Source: Allobosea lupini (lineage in GTDB: Bacteria > Pseudomonadota > Alphaproteobacteria > Rhizobiales > Beijerinckiaceae). From it: 64,000 nucleotides of DNA. Below, piece by piece: positions 63,893 through 64,000 of this stretch. The notes below the pieces were generated by a model. The model saw only the letters and a program-made list of their open reading frames with translations, made no database searches and was not told where the DNA came from. The position numbers and the translations under genes are program-made. Numbering within the stretch: the stretch's first letter is position 1; each line of letters opens with the position of its first letter. The DNA lies in contig NZ_FOAN01000003.1 of assembly GCF_900109525.1 (NCBI RefSeq), positions 1-64,000 on the forward strand. The letters run 5' to 3'.

Positions 63893-64000
63893 CAATCTAT
63901 TGATTTGGCGCGAATTCTGGTCGTTCGCCCGTTCCGGGCGACCGGAATGCGCGCCGGCGGTCCGTGCATGGGTTCCGAGGGTAAAAGCATGGCGGCTGGC

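Overview
The window is a GC-rich chromosomal segment from an alphaproteobacterium, most likely of the Hyphomicrobiales (Bosea or Methylobacterium type). The reasons are the codon usage, the 5S rRNA followed by an initiator tRNA, the rhizobial-style intergenic mosaic palindromes, and the density of LIV-type ABC transporters. The genus is an inference; no 16S gene is present.

Layout. (1) 1-0.4 kb: end of an rRNA operon (5S, tRNA-fMet, terminator), then an XRE regulator and a poorly coding spacer. (2) 1.4-9.8 kb: a catabolic block with an FCD-GntR regulator, a 1136-residue molybdopterin oxidoreductase fused to a ferredoxin-reductase/2Fe-2S module, an AtoE-type transporter, a LysR regulator, a PdxA-like dehydrogenase and a TIM-barrel protein. 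(3) 9.8-15.8 kb: a GlxA-type AraC regulator divergent from a polyamine/opine-type ABC transporter and a proline-racemase-superfamily enzyme whose second catalytic Cys is Gly. (4) 15.8-24.4 kb: what reads as a complete mevalonate uptake and catabolism operon (class II HMG-CoA reductase, LIV-type ABC importer, HMG-CoA lyase) with a divergent MocR regulator and a perfect 10-bp inverted repeat as likely operator. (5) 24.4-35.1 kb: a LysR-controlled operon with aldehyde dehydrogenase, a DHDPS-superfamily lyase, 3-hydroxyanthranilate 3,4-dioxygenase, a second LIV transporter, an arylformamidase-like hydrolase and an aspartate-dehydrogenase-like protein. It looks like a variant aminoaromatic pathway. 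(6) 35.2 kb: uracil-DNA glycosylase. (7) 36-45.4 kb: an operon with an acyl-CoA synthetase, a third LIV transporter, a membrane Zn protease and a PaaK-like CoA ligase.

(8) 45.6-56.2 kb: mixed genes (P450, small Cys-containing secreted protein, GNAT, Orn/Lys/Arg decarboxylase, frameshifted GST, Crp/Fnr regulator, LysE exporter, fused indolepyruvate ferredoxin oxidoreductase). (9) 56.4-63.8 kb: a DUF1007 protein and NicO Ni/Co permease converging on a nitrile operon (gamma-glutamyltransferase, amidase, cobalt-type nitrile hydratase alpha, beta and accessory protein, periplasmic propeller-like protein).

The common theme is scavenging of small organic acids and nitrogen compounds. Four ABC importers and one secondary carrier each sit beside their own enzymes and a local regulator. 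In all three LIV systems a stem-loop element lies just downstream of the binding-protein gene, which suggests a shared way of making excess binding protein.
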